A stretch of 64,000 bases of DNA from DATFFO01 sp963744905 (GTDB taxonomy: Bacteria; Actinomycetota; Acidimicrobiia; Spongiisociales; ZC4RG35), in assembly GCA_963744905.1 (NCBI GenBank), contig CAVUUV010000009.1:62001-126000 (forward strand), written 5' to 3'. Under the pieces are notes generated by a model. It was given only the letters and a program-made list of their open reading frames with translations, did not search any database and had not been told where the DNA came from. The position numbers were made by a program, and so were the translations under genes. Of the stretch, positions 23,101 through 31,339 are shown piece after piece; within the stretch, counting starts at the first letter, position 1, and the number at the start of each line of letters is the position of its first letter.

Positions 23101-24180
23101 TTGAGCGTCTTCGACTCGATCAAGGGTCATGAACAAGTCGTATACGGGTCCGATCCGGTATCGGGCCTCAAGACGATCATCGCCATCCACTCCACCGCAC
23201 TCGGTCCCGCCCTCGGCGGGACCCGCTTTTATCCCTACCAGTCGGAAGAAGAGGCCCTGACCGACGTTCTCCGCCTCTCCGAGGGGATGACCTACAAGGC
23301 CGCTGCGGCGGGGCTGGATCTCGGAGGTGGGAAGGCCGTCATCATCGGTGATCCGAGAACAGACAAGTCCGAAAGGCTGTTCCGGGCCTACGGAAGGGTG
23401 GTCGAATCGCTGGGCGGCCGCTACATAACCGCCGAGGACGTCGGAACCACCACCGCCGACCTCACTCATGTCCGCCGAGAAACGCCCTGGGCGGTGGGAG
23501 TCCCCGAGGCAGAAGGGGGCTCTGGCGATCCCTCGCCCATCACCGCCCGCGGCCTCTACGCCGCCGCACGGGCCACGGCATATCACCGCTGGGGCGATGC
23601 CGACCTGACCGGTCGACGGGTGGTGGTACAGGGGGTAGGCAAGGTTGGCTCCGCCTTCGTCCAGCTACTGGTGGAAGCCCGGGCCGAGGTGATCGTCAGC
23701 GACGCCTACCCGGCCGCCGTCGAAGAAGCCGTCCGCACCTTCGACGTCAAGCCCGCCGATCCAGACGAGGCGGTCGAGGTGCCCTGTGACATCCTCTCGC
23801 CCTGCGCCCTCGGCGCGGTGCTGAACGAAGACACGATTCCCCGGCTGCAATGCGAGGTGATAGTCGGGTCCGCCAACAACCAGCTCGCAACCCGAGAGGA
23901 CGGCCGACGCCTCGCCGACCGGGGCATCCTCTATGCACCCGACTTCGTGGTCAACGCCGGCGGCCTGATCAACGTATATGACGAGCTCTTGGGTTATTCG
24001 CGAACCAGGGCGCTGCACCGGGTGGATCGGCTCTATGACGCCACCCTTGGCATCCTCGAACAGGCCGATGAGGAGGGGATCACGCCGGTGGACGCGGCCA
24101 GGGAGCTGGCGGAACAGCGCATCACCGGGATCAGCGACCTCAAGCGGACCTATGGCCACGGCGACGGGTATCGGCGATGA
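23101..24180 (+). CDS. leucine/valine-type amino acid dehydrogenase
   Basis: 359 residues, the family length for Leu/Val/Phe dehydrogenases. The catalytic Lys region TYKAAAAGLDLGGGKAVI, the AEDVGTTTADL loop, the Rossmann fingerprint VVVQGVGKVGSAFVQLL and the late VNAGGLINV motif are intact. The enzyme deaminates branched-chain amino acids to 2-oxo acids with NAD+. TTG 23101 is selected because AAAGAGAGGA lies six bases upstream and the conserved FDSIKGHEQV begins just after it. Fourteen bases separate its stop from the fused branched-chain 2-oxo acid dehydrogenase E1, the next step of the pathway. Confidence 0.92.
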   Translation: MSVFDSIKGHEQVVYGSDPVSGLKTIIAIHSTALGPALGGTRFYPYQSEEEALTDVLRLSEGMTYKAAAAGLDLGGGKAVIIGDPRTDKSERLFRAYGRVVESLGGRYITAEDVGTTTADLTHVRRETPWAVGVPEAEGGSGDPSPITARGLYAAARATAYHRWGDADLTGRRVVVQGVGKVGSAFVQLLVEARAEVIVSDAYPAAVEEAVRTFDVKPADPDEAVEVPCDILSPCALGAVLNEDTIPRLQCEVIVGSANNQLATREDGRRLADRGILYAPDFVVNAGGLINVYDELLGYSRTRALHRVDRLYDATLGILEQADEEGITPVDAARELAEQRITGISDLKRTYGHGDGYRR

Positions 24181-24193
24181 TTGGAGTGGGATC

Positions 24194-26206
24194 ATGACGA
24201 ACGAGCACACCGGGACCGGACTCGAGGACAAGCAGCTGGTCGAGATGTACCGGCTGATGCTGATGGCACGCCGGGTGGACGACCGCATGTTCGCTCTCAA
24301 CCGCCAGGGCCGGGCGCCCTTCGTGGTCGGCTCCTCCGGTCACGAGGCGGTCCAGGTGGCCTCGGTCATGGCACTCGATCGCGACACCGACTGGATACTT
24401 CCCTACTACCGAGACATGGGGGTGGCATTGGCCTGGGGGATCCCACCGGTGGACGTGTTCCTGGCGGTATTCGCCCGCAAGGACGACGCGATGTCGGGGG
24501 GACGTCAGCTTCCCAACCACTGGTCGGATCCGGATCGACGGGTCTTCACGCAGTCCTCGTGCATCGGTACCCAGTACCCGCACGCGGCCGGGGTGGCTCA
24601 CGGTCTGAGAATCCAGGGCCGTCCCGGGATCGTGGTGGTGTACGGAGGCGAGGGCTCTACCTCCGAAGGGGACTGGCACGAGGCGATGAACTGGGCCGGT
24701 ATCCACCGGCTCCCCCTCATCTTCGTCATCGAGAACAACCGCTATGCCATCTCGGTCCCAGCCAGTGACGAGGTAGCAGGAAGCCTGAGCGAGCGAGCCC
24801 GGGGATATGGGTTTCCAGGGGTGACCATCGACGGCAACGACCCTCTCGAGGTGTACCGGACGGTCAGAGAAGCCGCCGACCGCGCCAGGGCGGGGGAGGG
24901 CCCCACCCTGATCGAAGCGGAGACCTACCGCTACTACGCCCACACCTCCGATGACGACGACCGCCTCTACCGGAGCCGTGAAGAGGTCGAGCAATGGCGC
25001 CGCAAGGACCCCGTCAAGAGAATTCGCCAGTACCTGATCGAACAACGCCTCCTCACCGAGGCTGAGGAACGAACCATCGACGGGGAGGTCAACTCCGAGC
25101 TGGCCCGAGCGGTGAACGAAGCCGAGGCGGCGCCCCGCCCCGACGAGCCCTACACGAGGGTCTACGCCAACCCCATCACACCGTCTCAGCCGACGACCGA
25201 GCCAGAGGAAACACCCCAGGGGCCGGTCGTGAACCTGATCACCGCCGTGAATCGGGCCCTCAACGAGGTCATGGACCAGCACTCCGACACCGTCGTCTTC
25301 GGCGAGGACGTGGCGGGGGAGAAGGGCGGGGTGTTCAAGGCCACTCAGGAACTCACCCGCCGCTTCGGGGAGGAGCGCTGTTTCAACAGCCCACTCGCCG
25401 AATCCGTCATCATCGGGGTTGCGGTGGGGATGGCGGCCTCAGGCCTGCGGCCGTTGCCCGAGATCCAATTCGCCGACTACATCCATCCGGCCTTCGATCA
25501 GATCGTCTCGGAGGTGTCACGGATCCACTATCGCTCCGACGGCCGGTGGACCTGCTCGATCGTGATACGCACACCCTTCGGAGCCGGAATCCACGGAGCC
25601 CTCTACCACTCCCAGTCCATCGAGGCCTACTACGCCCACGTACCCGGCTTGAAGGTGGTGGTGCCCTCGACCCCCGCCGACGTCAAGGGCCTGCTGTTCT
25701 CAGCGGTGGAGGATCCGGACCCGGTCATGATCCTCGAACCGAAGAAGCTGTATCGACTGGCCAAGGGCCCCTATCCGGAGGGCGAGTGGCGGGTTCCCCT
25801 GGGCAAGGCGGCTATTCGCCGCCCGGGGCGGGATCTCACCATCCTCACATATGGAGCGATGGCCCATTTTGCCCTCGAGGCGGGGGAACGGCTGGCCGGA
25901 GACGGCATCGACGCCGAGATCATCGACCTCCGAACCCTCAAACCGCTGGACTGGCCCACCATCGAGGCATCGGTGCAGAAGACATCCCGGGTCCTGATCG
26001 TGCACGAGGACAACGAGTTCGTCGGTTACGGAGCGGAGCTGGCGGCCCAGGTGGCCGACAAGGCGTTCGAGTGGCTCGACGCCCCCATCCGTCGCTACGC
26101 CCTTCCCGACGTCCCCGCCATGCCTTACGCCCAGGAGATGGAGGACACGGTCTACCCCACCGCCGAAGGTATCGTGCGTCACGCCACCGACCTGGCCCGT
26201 TGGTAA
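24194..26206 (+). CDS. 2-oxo acid dehydrogenase E1, alpha and beta fused (branched-chain type)
   Basis: 670 residues: E1-alpha (1-325) joined through a Pro/Thr/Glu-rich linker (PITPSQPTTEPEETPQGPV) to E1-beta (345-670). The alpha part has the thiamine diphosphate motif GEGSTSEGDWHEAMN...ENNRYAIS (GDG to GEG) and RYYAHTSDDDD, the conserved loop of branched-chain E1. The beta part has VVFGEDVAGEKGGVFKAT and IQFADYIHPAFDQIV. The enzyme decarboxylates branched 2-oxo acids and loads lipoyl-E2. E2 and E3 are not in the window. The preceding gene makes its substrate. Separate alpha and beta genes are commoner in actinobacteria, so the fusion is notable. Confidence 0.92.
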   Translation: MTNEHTGTGLEDKQLVEMYRLMLMARRVDDRMFALNRQGRAPFVVGSSGHEAVQVASVMALDRDTDWILPYYRDMGVALAWGIPPVDVFLAVFARKDDAMSGGRQLPNHWSDPDRRVFTQSSCIGTQYPHAAGVAHGLRIQGRPGIVVVYGGEGSTSEGDWHEAMNWAGIHRLPLIFVIENNRYAISVPASDEVAGSLSERARGYGFPGVTIDGNDPLEVYRTVREAADRARAGEGPTLIEAETYRYYAHTSDDDDRLYRSREEVEQWRRKDPVKRIRQYLIEQRLLTEAEERTIDGEVNSELARAVNEAEAAPRPDEPYTRVYANPITPSQPTTEPEETPQGPVVNLITAVNRALNEVMDQHSDTVVFGEDVAGEKGGVFKATQELTRRFGEERCFNSPLAESVIIGVAVGMAASGLRPLPEIQFADYIHPAFDQIVSEVSRIHYRSDGRWTCSIVIRTPFGAGIHGALYHSQSIEAYYAHVPGLKVVVPSTPADVKGLLFSAVEDPDPVMILEPKKLYRLAKGPYPEGEWRVPLGKAAIRRPGRDLTILTYGAMAHFALEAGERLAGDGIDAEIIDLRTLKPLDWPTIEASVQKTSRVLIVHEDNEFVGYGAELAAQVADKAFEWLDAPIRRYALPDVPAMPYAQEMEDTVYPTAEGIVRHATDLARW

Positions 26207-26222
26207 GGCGGGCGAGCTGGCC

Positions 26223-26377
26223 TGGCCAACCCAGGGTTCACAGCGTCGCCCAGCGACGCTCACCGCCCCAACCTCGACCATCGCAGCCCTCGCTGGCCAA
26301 CCCAGGGTTCACAGCGTCGCCCAGCGACGCTCACCGCCCCAACCTCGACCATCGCAGCCCAGGCGTGGCCAACCCAG
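26223..26377. repeat. REP-like 71-bp tandem repeat, left part
   Basis: Two near-identical 67-base units (26223-26289 and 26294-26360, period 71) begin TGGCCAACCCAGGGTTCACA and end ATCGCAGCCC. A third copy starts at 26366 and is cut after TGGCCAACCCAG by the insertion element. Each unit contains AGCGTCGC-CCA-GCGACGCT, an 8-bp hairpin (26242-26260 in unit 1). The rest of the array resumes at 27921, beyond the element. Confidence 0.9.
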
Positions 26378-26477
26378 CAGTATGGAACGGTCGGGTTGTC
26401 GGCCCGTTCCGTAGATTCGGGATCGGCCGCCGGCTGAGTCCCGGCGGAAGGTTGCCACATACGGAAGGAGGGCCGAC

Positions 26478-27601
26478 GTGTTGAGTATGACGGATTCTGG
26501 GGTGGTTGTCATCGGGATGGATGTGAGCAAGCGGGAGATCTTGGCGGGGGTGTTGCCGGGTGGGGAGGGGGAGTGCGGGTGCATCGGCTGGGTCATGATG
26601 AGCCGTCGGTGCGCCGGTTCATTGGCCGGTTCCGGACCGTTCCCGGTTGCGGGTGTGTTATGAGGCGGGTCCGACCGGTTATGGCCTGTTCCGGTTGTTG
26701 GGTTCGATGGGGGTGACGTGTGAGGTGGTGGCCCCGTCGCTGATCCCGAAGCGTCCCGGGGAGCGGGTCAAGACCGACCGCCGCGACGCTCGCCGACTGG
26801 CGGGGTTGTATCGGGCCGGGGAGTTGACCCCGATCCGGGTTCCCTCCGACCCAGGAGGCGGTGCGGGATCTGTGCCGGACCCGAGCGGATCTGTTGGATA
26901 CGCGCAAACGGACCCGCCAGCAGTTGACGTCGATGTTGTTGCGTCACGGGATTGTGTATGGAGCGACCCGTTGGACGGCCAGGCATGAGGAGTGGCTGGG
27001 GTCGGTACGCTTCGACGAGCCGGCCCTGACCGACACGCTGGCTCATTACCGGGCGGCGTTGTCGACCATGGACGCCAACCTGGTGGCGGTCGAAACCGAC
27101 CTGGGCGGCTATTACGACCGGCCTCCTTTCGCCGATGGGGTTCATCGTCTCGCCGCTTACCGAGGTATCGGCTATTTGGGGGCGTTGACGTTGACCGTCG
27201 AGGTGGGTGACTGGGCCCGGTTCCCCGCCGCTCCCTATTTCATGGGTTTCGTGGGACTGGTCCCCTCCGAATACTCGACCGGCGACACGGTATGGCGAGG
27301 CAAACTCACCAAAGCCGGTAACAGCCATCTCCGCACCCAACTGATCGAGTCGGCCTGGGCCTATCAGCACCGCCCCAGGATCGGCGTCGAGCTGTCTCGA
27401 CGACACCAAGGCATCGACCCGGCCACCCTGGCCCGTTCCTGGGCGGCTCAACAGCGGCTATGCCGCCGCTGGAGACACCTCGCCTCCCGCAAACACCACA
27501 AAGGGACAGTGGCCGCCGCCGTCGCCCGGGAACTAGCCGGTTTCTGCTGGGGAGAAATGACCGCCGAGCCCGCCCCCAAACCCTGGGAGCCCCCGTCATG
27601 A
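26478..27601 (+). pseudogene. IS110-family DEDD transposase, frameshifted
   Basis: GTG 26478 follows AAGGAGGG by six bases and opens VVVIGMDVSKREILAGVLPG, the DEDD N-terminus. Similarity then continues in other frames: HDEPSVRRFIGRFRTV, then RVCYEAGPTGYGLFRLLGSM with VKTDRRDARRLAGLYRAGEL, then from 26861 an open 246-residue part containing HRLAAYRGIGYLGALTLTVE and GKLTKAGNSHLRTQLIE, whose Ser is the recombinase nucleophile. At least three shifts occur, near 26570, 26645 and 26850. An intact protein would be about 370 residues. The family excises and inserts through a RuvC-like DEDD domain guided by a bridge RNA. Confidence 0.85.
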
Positions 27602-27920
27602 TCGGTTGACGGAGACACCCATCAACCGTGGGAGTCGCCCTTAGGCGCCGCCGGAGCAGGAACCGAACCCCCATAACCCTGTGCACACGGACCGCCGTCC
27701 GCACGTGCGAACCCAGTCGGGGGCACCCACCTGCCGAACAACGACTGTGCGAACCAACCCGCGAATATCAGAGTGGCGGTACCACCGATCCACCAACGCC
27801 GGGCGGCTCCCACCCCACCCAAAGGAGACCACCACAACCCCCAACCTCCACAACCCGTCACCAACGGGGGAAGACTTCGCCACGTCCGCACCAAGACGGG
27901 TTTGACAAACCGTTCCATAT
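27602..27920 (+). other. non-coding right end of the IS, candidate bridge-RNA region
   Basis: 319 bases between the transposase stop and the element end. Open frames exist on both strands but show no homology. In the IS1111 group the structured bridge RNA that pairs with target and donor is encoded downstream of the transposase, and the length and position here fit. I did not derive a fold. The match to the flanking target (CCCAGGGTTC) was not located with confidence. Confidence 0.45.
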
Positions 27921-28009
27921 CAGGGTTCACAGCGTCGCCCAGCGACGCTCACCGCCCCAACCTCGACCATCGCAGCCCAGGCGTGGCCCAACCCAGGGTT
28001 CACAGCGTC
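27921..28009. repeat. REP-like 71-bp tandem repeat, right part
   Basis: The interrupted third unit resumes with CAGGGTTCACAGCG and runs to ATCGCAGCCC (27978). A fourth unit starts TGGCCCAACCCAGGGTTCAC at 27984 and ends after CACAGCGTC. The hairpin AGCGTCGC-CCA-GCGACGCT is present in the third unit only. Before the insertion the array would have been about three and a half units long between the E1 gene and argS. Confidence 0.88.
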
Positions 28010-28064
28010 TCATCCACCTCGCCGGGCGACAACGGGGCGATAGGGCCGCCCTAACCTGAGGGCG

Positions 28065-29828
28065 ATGTCAGTCGCCTCTCACCTGTCGGAGCTGGCTGGT
28101 TCGGCGTTTGCCGCCCTGGGATTGGACCCGGAACTGGGGGCGGTGGTTCCGTCCAACCGTCCCGAACTGGCCCAGTTCCAGTGCAACGGAGCGATGGCGG
28201 CCGCTGCCGAGGCGGGGCAGCCACCCCGCCAGATTGCCGAACAGGTTGCCGCCCGTCTGCGCCACGACCCCGGACTGAAATCGGTGGTGGTTGCAGGCCC
28301 GGGGTTCATCAACCTCACCCTGACCGACTCGGCCCTGGCCGCCTGGGCTCAGGCGGCTTCGGACGACTCACGCCTGGGGGTGGACGCCACCTCCGATCCC
28401 AGGACGGTGGTAGTCGACTATGCCGGACCCAACGTGGCCAAGGCGATGCACGTGGGGCATCTGCGGGCCACCATCATCGGGGACAGCATCGCTCGCTGCT
28501 TCGACTTCGTCGGGCACAGGGTCATCCGGGATCCCCACTTCGGGGACTGGGGACAGAACATGGGGCTGGTCATCGCCGAACTGGAGCGCCGCCACCCGGA
28601 CTGGCCATACTTCGACCCCGCCTACTCGGGGCCCTATCCGGACCGTTCCCCGATCACCCTCGACGATCTCCAGGAGATCTATCCAACCGCCGCCACCCGG
28701 TCCGCCTCCGACGAGGACTTCGCCGAGACGGCCCGAACGGCCACTGTCGAGCTGCAGCGCAAGCGGCCCGGCTATTTCGCCCTGTGGCAACACATGCGCA
28801 ACGTGTCGCTCGAAGCTCAGCGGGCGGACTTCTCCGACCTGGGAGTCGACTTCGACATCTGGTACGGAGAGTCCGACGTCGCCGATCTGTTGGAGCCGCT
28901 GGTGGAGCGCTTCCGCCAATCGGGTGTCGCCGAGGAATCGGAGGGAGCGTTGATCGTTCGGGTGAATGAACCCGACGACAATCGCGACTATCCGCCCCTC
29001 ATCCTCGTGAACCGCCGCGGCGGATACCTCTACTCCACCACCGACCTGGCCACGGTCTGGTACAGGGCAGAGCAACTCCAGGCAGATCTGGCCCTGTACG
29101 TGGTCGACGCCCGCCAGGCCGACCATTTCGTGCAGGTGTTCCGCGCCGCTCGTAGGGCCGGAATCGCCGGGTCGATGGCCACCGAACACATCGGATTCGG
29201 AACGATGAACGGCCCCGACGGGCGCCCCTTCAAGACCCGCGAGGGCGGAGTGGTGTCACTGCGCGACCTGATTCAGATGGTCGAAATGGCGGCGCTGCAG
29301 CGGCTCAAAGAAGCCGACATCGCCTCGGACTACGCCGACACCGAGCGAACCGAGATCGCCCACATGGTGGGTATCGCCGCCCTCAAGTTCGGCGACCTGC
29401 ACGCCAACCGCACCTCCGACTACGTCTTCGACCTGGATCGCTTCTCGTCGTTCGAGGGAAAGACCGGCCCATATGTCCAGTACGCGGCGGTGAGAATCCG
29501 ATCATTGCTCCGCAAGGCGGAGGAGGGAGGCCTGGCTCCCGGAGCAGTCCGGCCGCCCTCTGCCATCCCCGAACGTGACCTGATTCTGGCGCTGCTACAC
29601 CTGCCCGAGGTGGTGCAACGGGTAATCGACCTGCGGGCGCCCAACCATCTCGCCGAGTACGTCTACGACCTGGCTGGAACCTTCAACCGCTTCTACGACG
29701 CCTGCCACGTCCTCTCCGAGCCCGACCCAGAGCGGAGGGATTCGTGGCTGACCCTGTGCCGACTCACCCTCGACGCCCTGATCAGGGCTCTCGACCTGCT
29801 CGGCATAGAGGTCCCAGAGCGGATGTGA
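28065..29828 (+). CDS. argS: arginyl-tRNA synthetase
   Basis: 587 residues, close to the 577 of E. coli. The N-terminal Add-1 domain is followed by the class I HIGH motif as PNVAKAMHVGHLRATIIGD and by HFGDWGQNMGLVIAELE. PFKTREGGVVSL replaces KMSK, as normal in this enzyme. The C-terminal anticodon-binding helical domain ends LDALIRALDLLGIEVPERM. It charges tRNA-Arg in the cytoplasm. The start follows the repeat array by 55 bases. The next gene begins one base after its stop. There is nothing abnormal in the coding frame. Confidence 0.96.
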   Translation: MSVASHLSELAGSAFAALGLDPELGAVVPSNRPELAQFQCNGAMAAAAEAGQPPRQIAEQVAARLRHDPGLKSVVVAGPGFINLTLTDSALAAWAQAASDDSRLGVDATSDPRTVVVDYAGPNVAKAMHVGHLRATIIGDSIARCFDFVGHRVIRDPHFGDWGQNMGLVIAELERRHPDWPYFDPAYSGPYPDRSPITLDDLQEIYPTAATRSASDEDFAETARTATVELQRKRPGYFALWQHMRNVSLEAQRADFSDLGVDFDIWYGESDVADLLEPLVERFRQSGVAEESEGALIVRVNEPDDNRDYPPLILVNRRGGYLYSTTDLATVWYRAEQLQADLALYVVDARQADHFVQVFRAARRAGIAGSMATEHIGFGTMNGPDGRPFKTREGGVVSLRDLIQMVEMAALQRLKEADIASDYADTERTEIAHMVGIAALKFGDLHANRTSDYVFDLDRFSSFEGKTGPYVQYAAVRIRSLLRKAEEGGLAPGAVRPPSAIPERDLILALLHLPEVVQRVIDLRAPNHLAEYVYDLAGTFNRFYDACHVLSEPDPERRDSWLTLCRLTLDALIRALDLLGIEVPERM

Positions 29829-29829
29829 C

Positions 29830-30693
29830 ATGGACGCCCCCACCCTCCGCACCGCCCGGCTTTCAGATGCTCCCGCCATAGCCGCTTTCACCTCCGACAC
29901 CTTCTCGTGGGGTGACTACGTGGCCGACGAGTTCTCATCCTGGCTGGACGAAACCGACATGGGTGTGGTCGTGGCCACCGACGACTCGGACCGACCCGTT
30001 GCCGTGGCCCGGGTCCGGATGTTGAGCCGCCGGGAGGGGTGGCTGTCGGCGGCGCGGGTCCACCCAGACAATCGCCGGCAGGGACTCGGCTCTGCCCTCA
30101 ACGACTGGTGCGTGGAGTGGATCGCAGGACGGGGCGGGGCCGTGGCCCGGCTCCAGATCGAGACCTGGAACGAAGCCGCCCACAACCAGGTGCTGGGGCT
30201 GGGATACCGGCCGGTGATGGGAGCGGTCAATGCCGAGCGCCCGGTCGGCAGCGACCCCATGCACCCCGTCACCAACGGCGGCAAGCGAACCCGGGGTGAG
30301 GAGAGGCTGGATCGGGCACCCCAGGCCGAGGCCGACCTGGCCTACATCGCCTGGTCCACCAGTGAGCTGGCGCGGGCATCCCGGGGAATGTTCCCCGTCG
30401 ACCTGTGGGCGTGGCGCCGGATGAACGACCACGACGTGCGTGACACCCCGATCTGGTTCTGTCCGGCCGGCTGGGTAATGGCCGACCGCGACGACGACCA
30501 GATGATCGTTCGCTGGCCCGTCACTACTCCTGAGGACGCCCCTCTGCTGATCAAGGCCGTGACAGACCTCGCCCACGAGAAGGGGACCGAGCGCCTCTAC
30601 ATGGTGGGACCCGACGTGCCCTGGCTTCACTCGGCTCTGGAGACCCACGGCTTCGAATGCCATCCCAGCCGGATCTACGCCAAGTCTCTCTGA
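29830..30693 (+). CDS. GNAT-family N-acetyltransferase, two-domain
   Basis: 287 residues. The N-terminal GNAT domain has VARVRMLSRREGWLSAARVH, then PDNRRQGLGSALNDWCVEWI, whose R-R-Q-G-L-G is the acetyl-CoA pyrophosphate loop. The C-terminal 140 residues are a second, more diverged GNAT-like half ending ALETHGFECHPSRIYAKSL. The substrate is unknown. The ATG lies one base after the argS stop, so the genes are coupled, although no functional link is obvious. The gene ends three bases from the convergent membrane protein gene. Confidence 0.8.
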   Translation: MDAPTLRTARLSDAPAIAAFTSDTFSWGDYVADEFSSWLDETDMGVVVATDDSDRPVAVARVRMLSRREGWLSAARVHPDNRRQGLGSALNDWCVEWIAGRGGAVARLQIETWNEAAHNQVLGLGYRPVMGAVNAERPVGSDPMHPVTNGGKRTRGEERLDRAPQAEADLAYIAWSTSELARASRGMFPVDLWAWRRMNDHDVRDTPIWFCPAGWVMADRDDDQMIVRWPVTTPEDAPLLIKAVTDLAHEKGTERLYMVGPDVPWLHSALETHGFECHPSRIYAKSL

Positions 30694-30696
30694 GAC

Positions 30697-31278
30697 TCAC
30701 ATGATGATCATCGTCGTCACCGCCCACACCAGGTACAGCAGGGGAATGTCGGCGTCAGCCGCGATCGACTCTCCCAGATAGCCGGATCGGGCCCACCAGG
30801 CCAGGGGCACACCCACCACCGGGACGGCTGTCATTCCGGCAATGGCGATCGCCCGAACCGAGTCGACCCCGACCTGGAACGGGAGCGGCAACTGGGCGAC
30901 GGGATCGACCAGGTAGCCGTGGACGATGAACAGCAGCAGACCCACCACGACGGAGGCCAGGACCCGGGCGACCAGCACTTCCACCTCGTCGTAGCCCACC
31001 AGCCGTCGGCCCCGACCGAGCGGGCCCTCCGAGGCCACCCCGAGGGCGAAGGCACCCACGATCCCGATCACCAGGCTGGAACCCAGCATGGCGCCGGTGG
31101 AGAGCCCCAGCCCGATCTGGACCAGGTCGAATCCGTCCAGGAGCACGGCGATGGCCAGACCGAGGAGGACGCTGCCCAGGACCACCAATCCGACGTCGAG
31201 CATGGTCCCGCTGGCGCCCAGTCCCAGAGAGACGTAGTGGCGGAAGTTGGAAGGGGCGGCGTCGGGTCGAGCGGTCAT
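30697..31278 (-). CDS. hypothetical membrane protein (about five spans)
   Basis: 193 residues with five to six hydrophobic segments (GLVVLGSVLLGLAIAVLL, SLVIGIVGAFALGV, VLASVVVGLLLFIVHGYL, AIAIAGMTAVPVVGVPLAWW, LLYLVWAVTTMII). A cytoplasmic loop holds the charged EGPLGRGRRLVGYDEVEVLV. No family was recognised. The start MTARPDAAPSNFRHYV is polar with no signal sequence. It lies between the convergent GNAT gene and the glycolate oxidase operon on its own strand, about 60 bases after glcF, and could belong to the same transcript. Function unknown. Confidence 0.65.
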   Translation of the reverse strand: MTARPDAAPSNFRHYVSLGLGASGTMLDVGLVVLGSVLLGLAIAVLLDGFDLVQIGLGLSTGAMLGSSLVIGIVGAFALGVASEGPLGRGRRLVGYDEVEVLVARVLASVVVGLLLFIVHGYLVDPVAQLPLPFQVGVDSVRAIAIAGMTAVPVVGVPLAWWARSGYLGESIAADADIPLLYLVWAVTTMIIM

Positions 31279-31339
31279 CGGCGCCGAACTCTAGCCAGAG
31301 GCACAGACCGAACTCCTGTGCCGCCACAACGCCCGGGCT

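Larger units (their letters stand above)
26378..27920 (+). mobile_element. IS110/IS1111-type insertion element (about 1.54 kb)
   Basis: The element splits the third copy of a 71-bp repeat: the left flank ends TGGCCAACCCAG and the right flank resumes CAGGGTTCACAGCG, both sharing CAG. Subterminal inverted repeats TATGGAACGGT (26381-26391) and ACCGTTCCATA (27909-27919) lie three and one bases from the ends. A long 3' non-coding end (about 320 bases) against a short 5' end (about 100) and the inverted repeats fit the IS1111 group of IS110. The transposase is frameshifted, so this copy is probably inactive unless the shifts are sequence errors. Confidence 0.85.

Noticed and set aside
27622..27930. 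A 102-residue minus-strand frame in the IS right end
   Set aside because: Trp/Gly-rich, no homology or ribosome binding site, and located where the IS1111 group carries its non-coding RNA.
26223..28009. Regular repeats considered as a CRISPR array
   Set aside because: Units are 67 bases with only 4-5 base gaps and no unique spacers; no cas genes are in the window. It is a REP-like tandem repeat.
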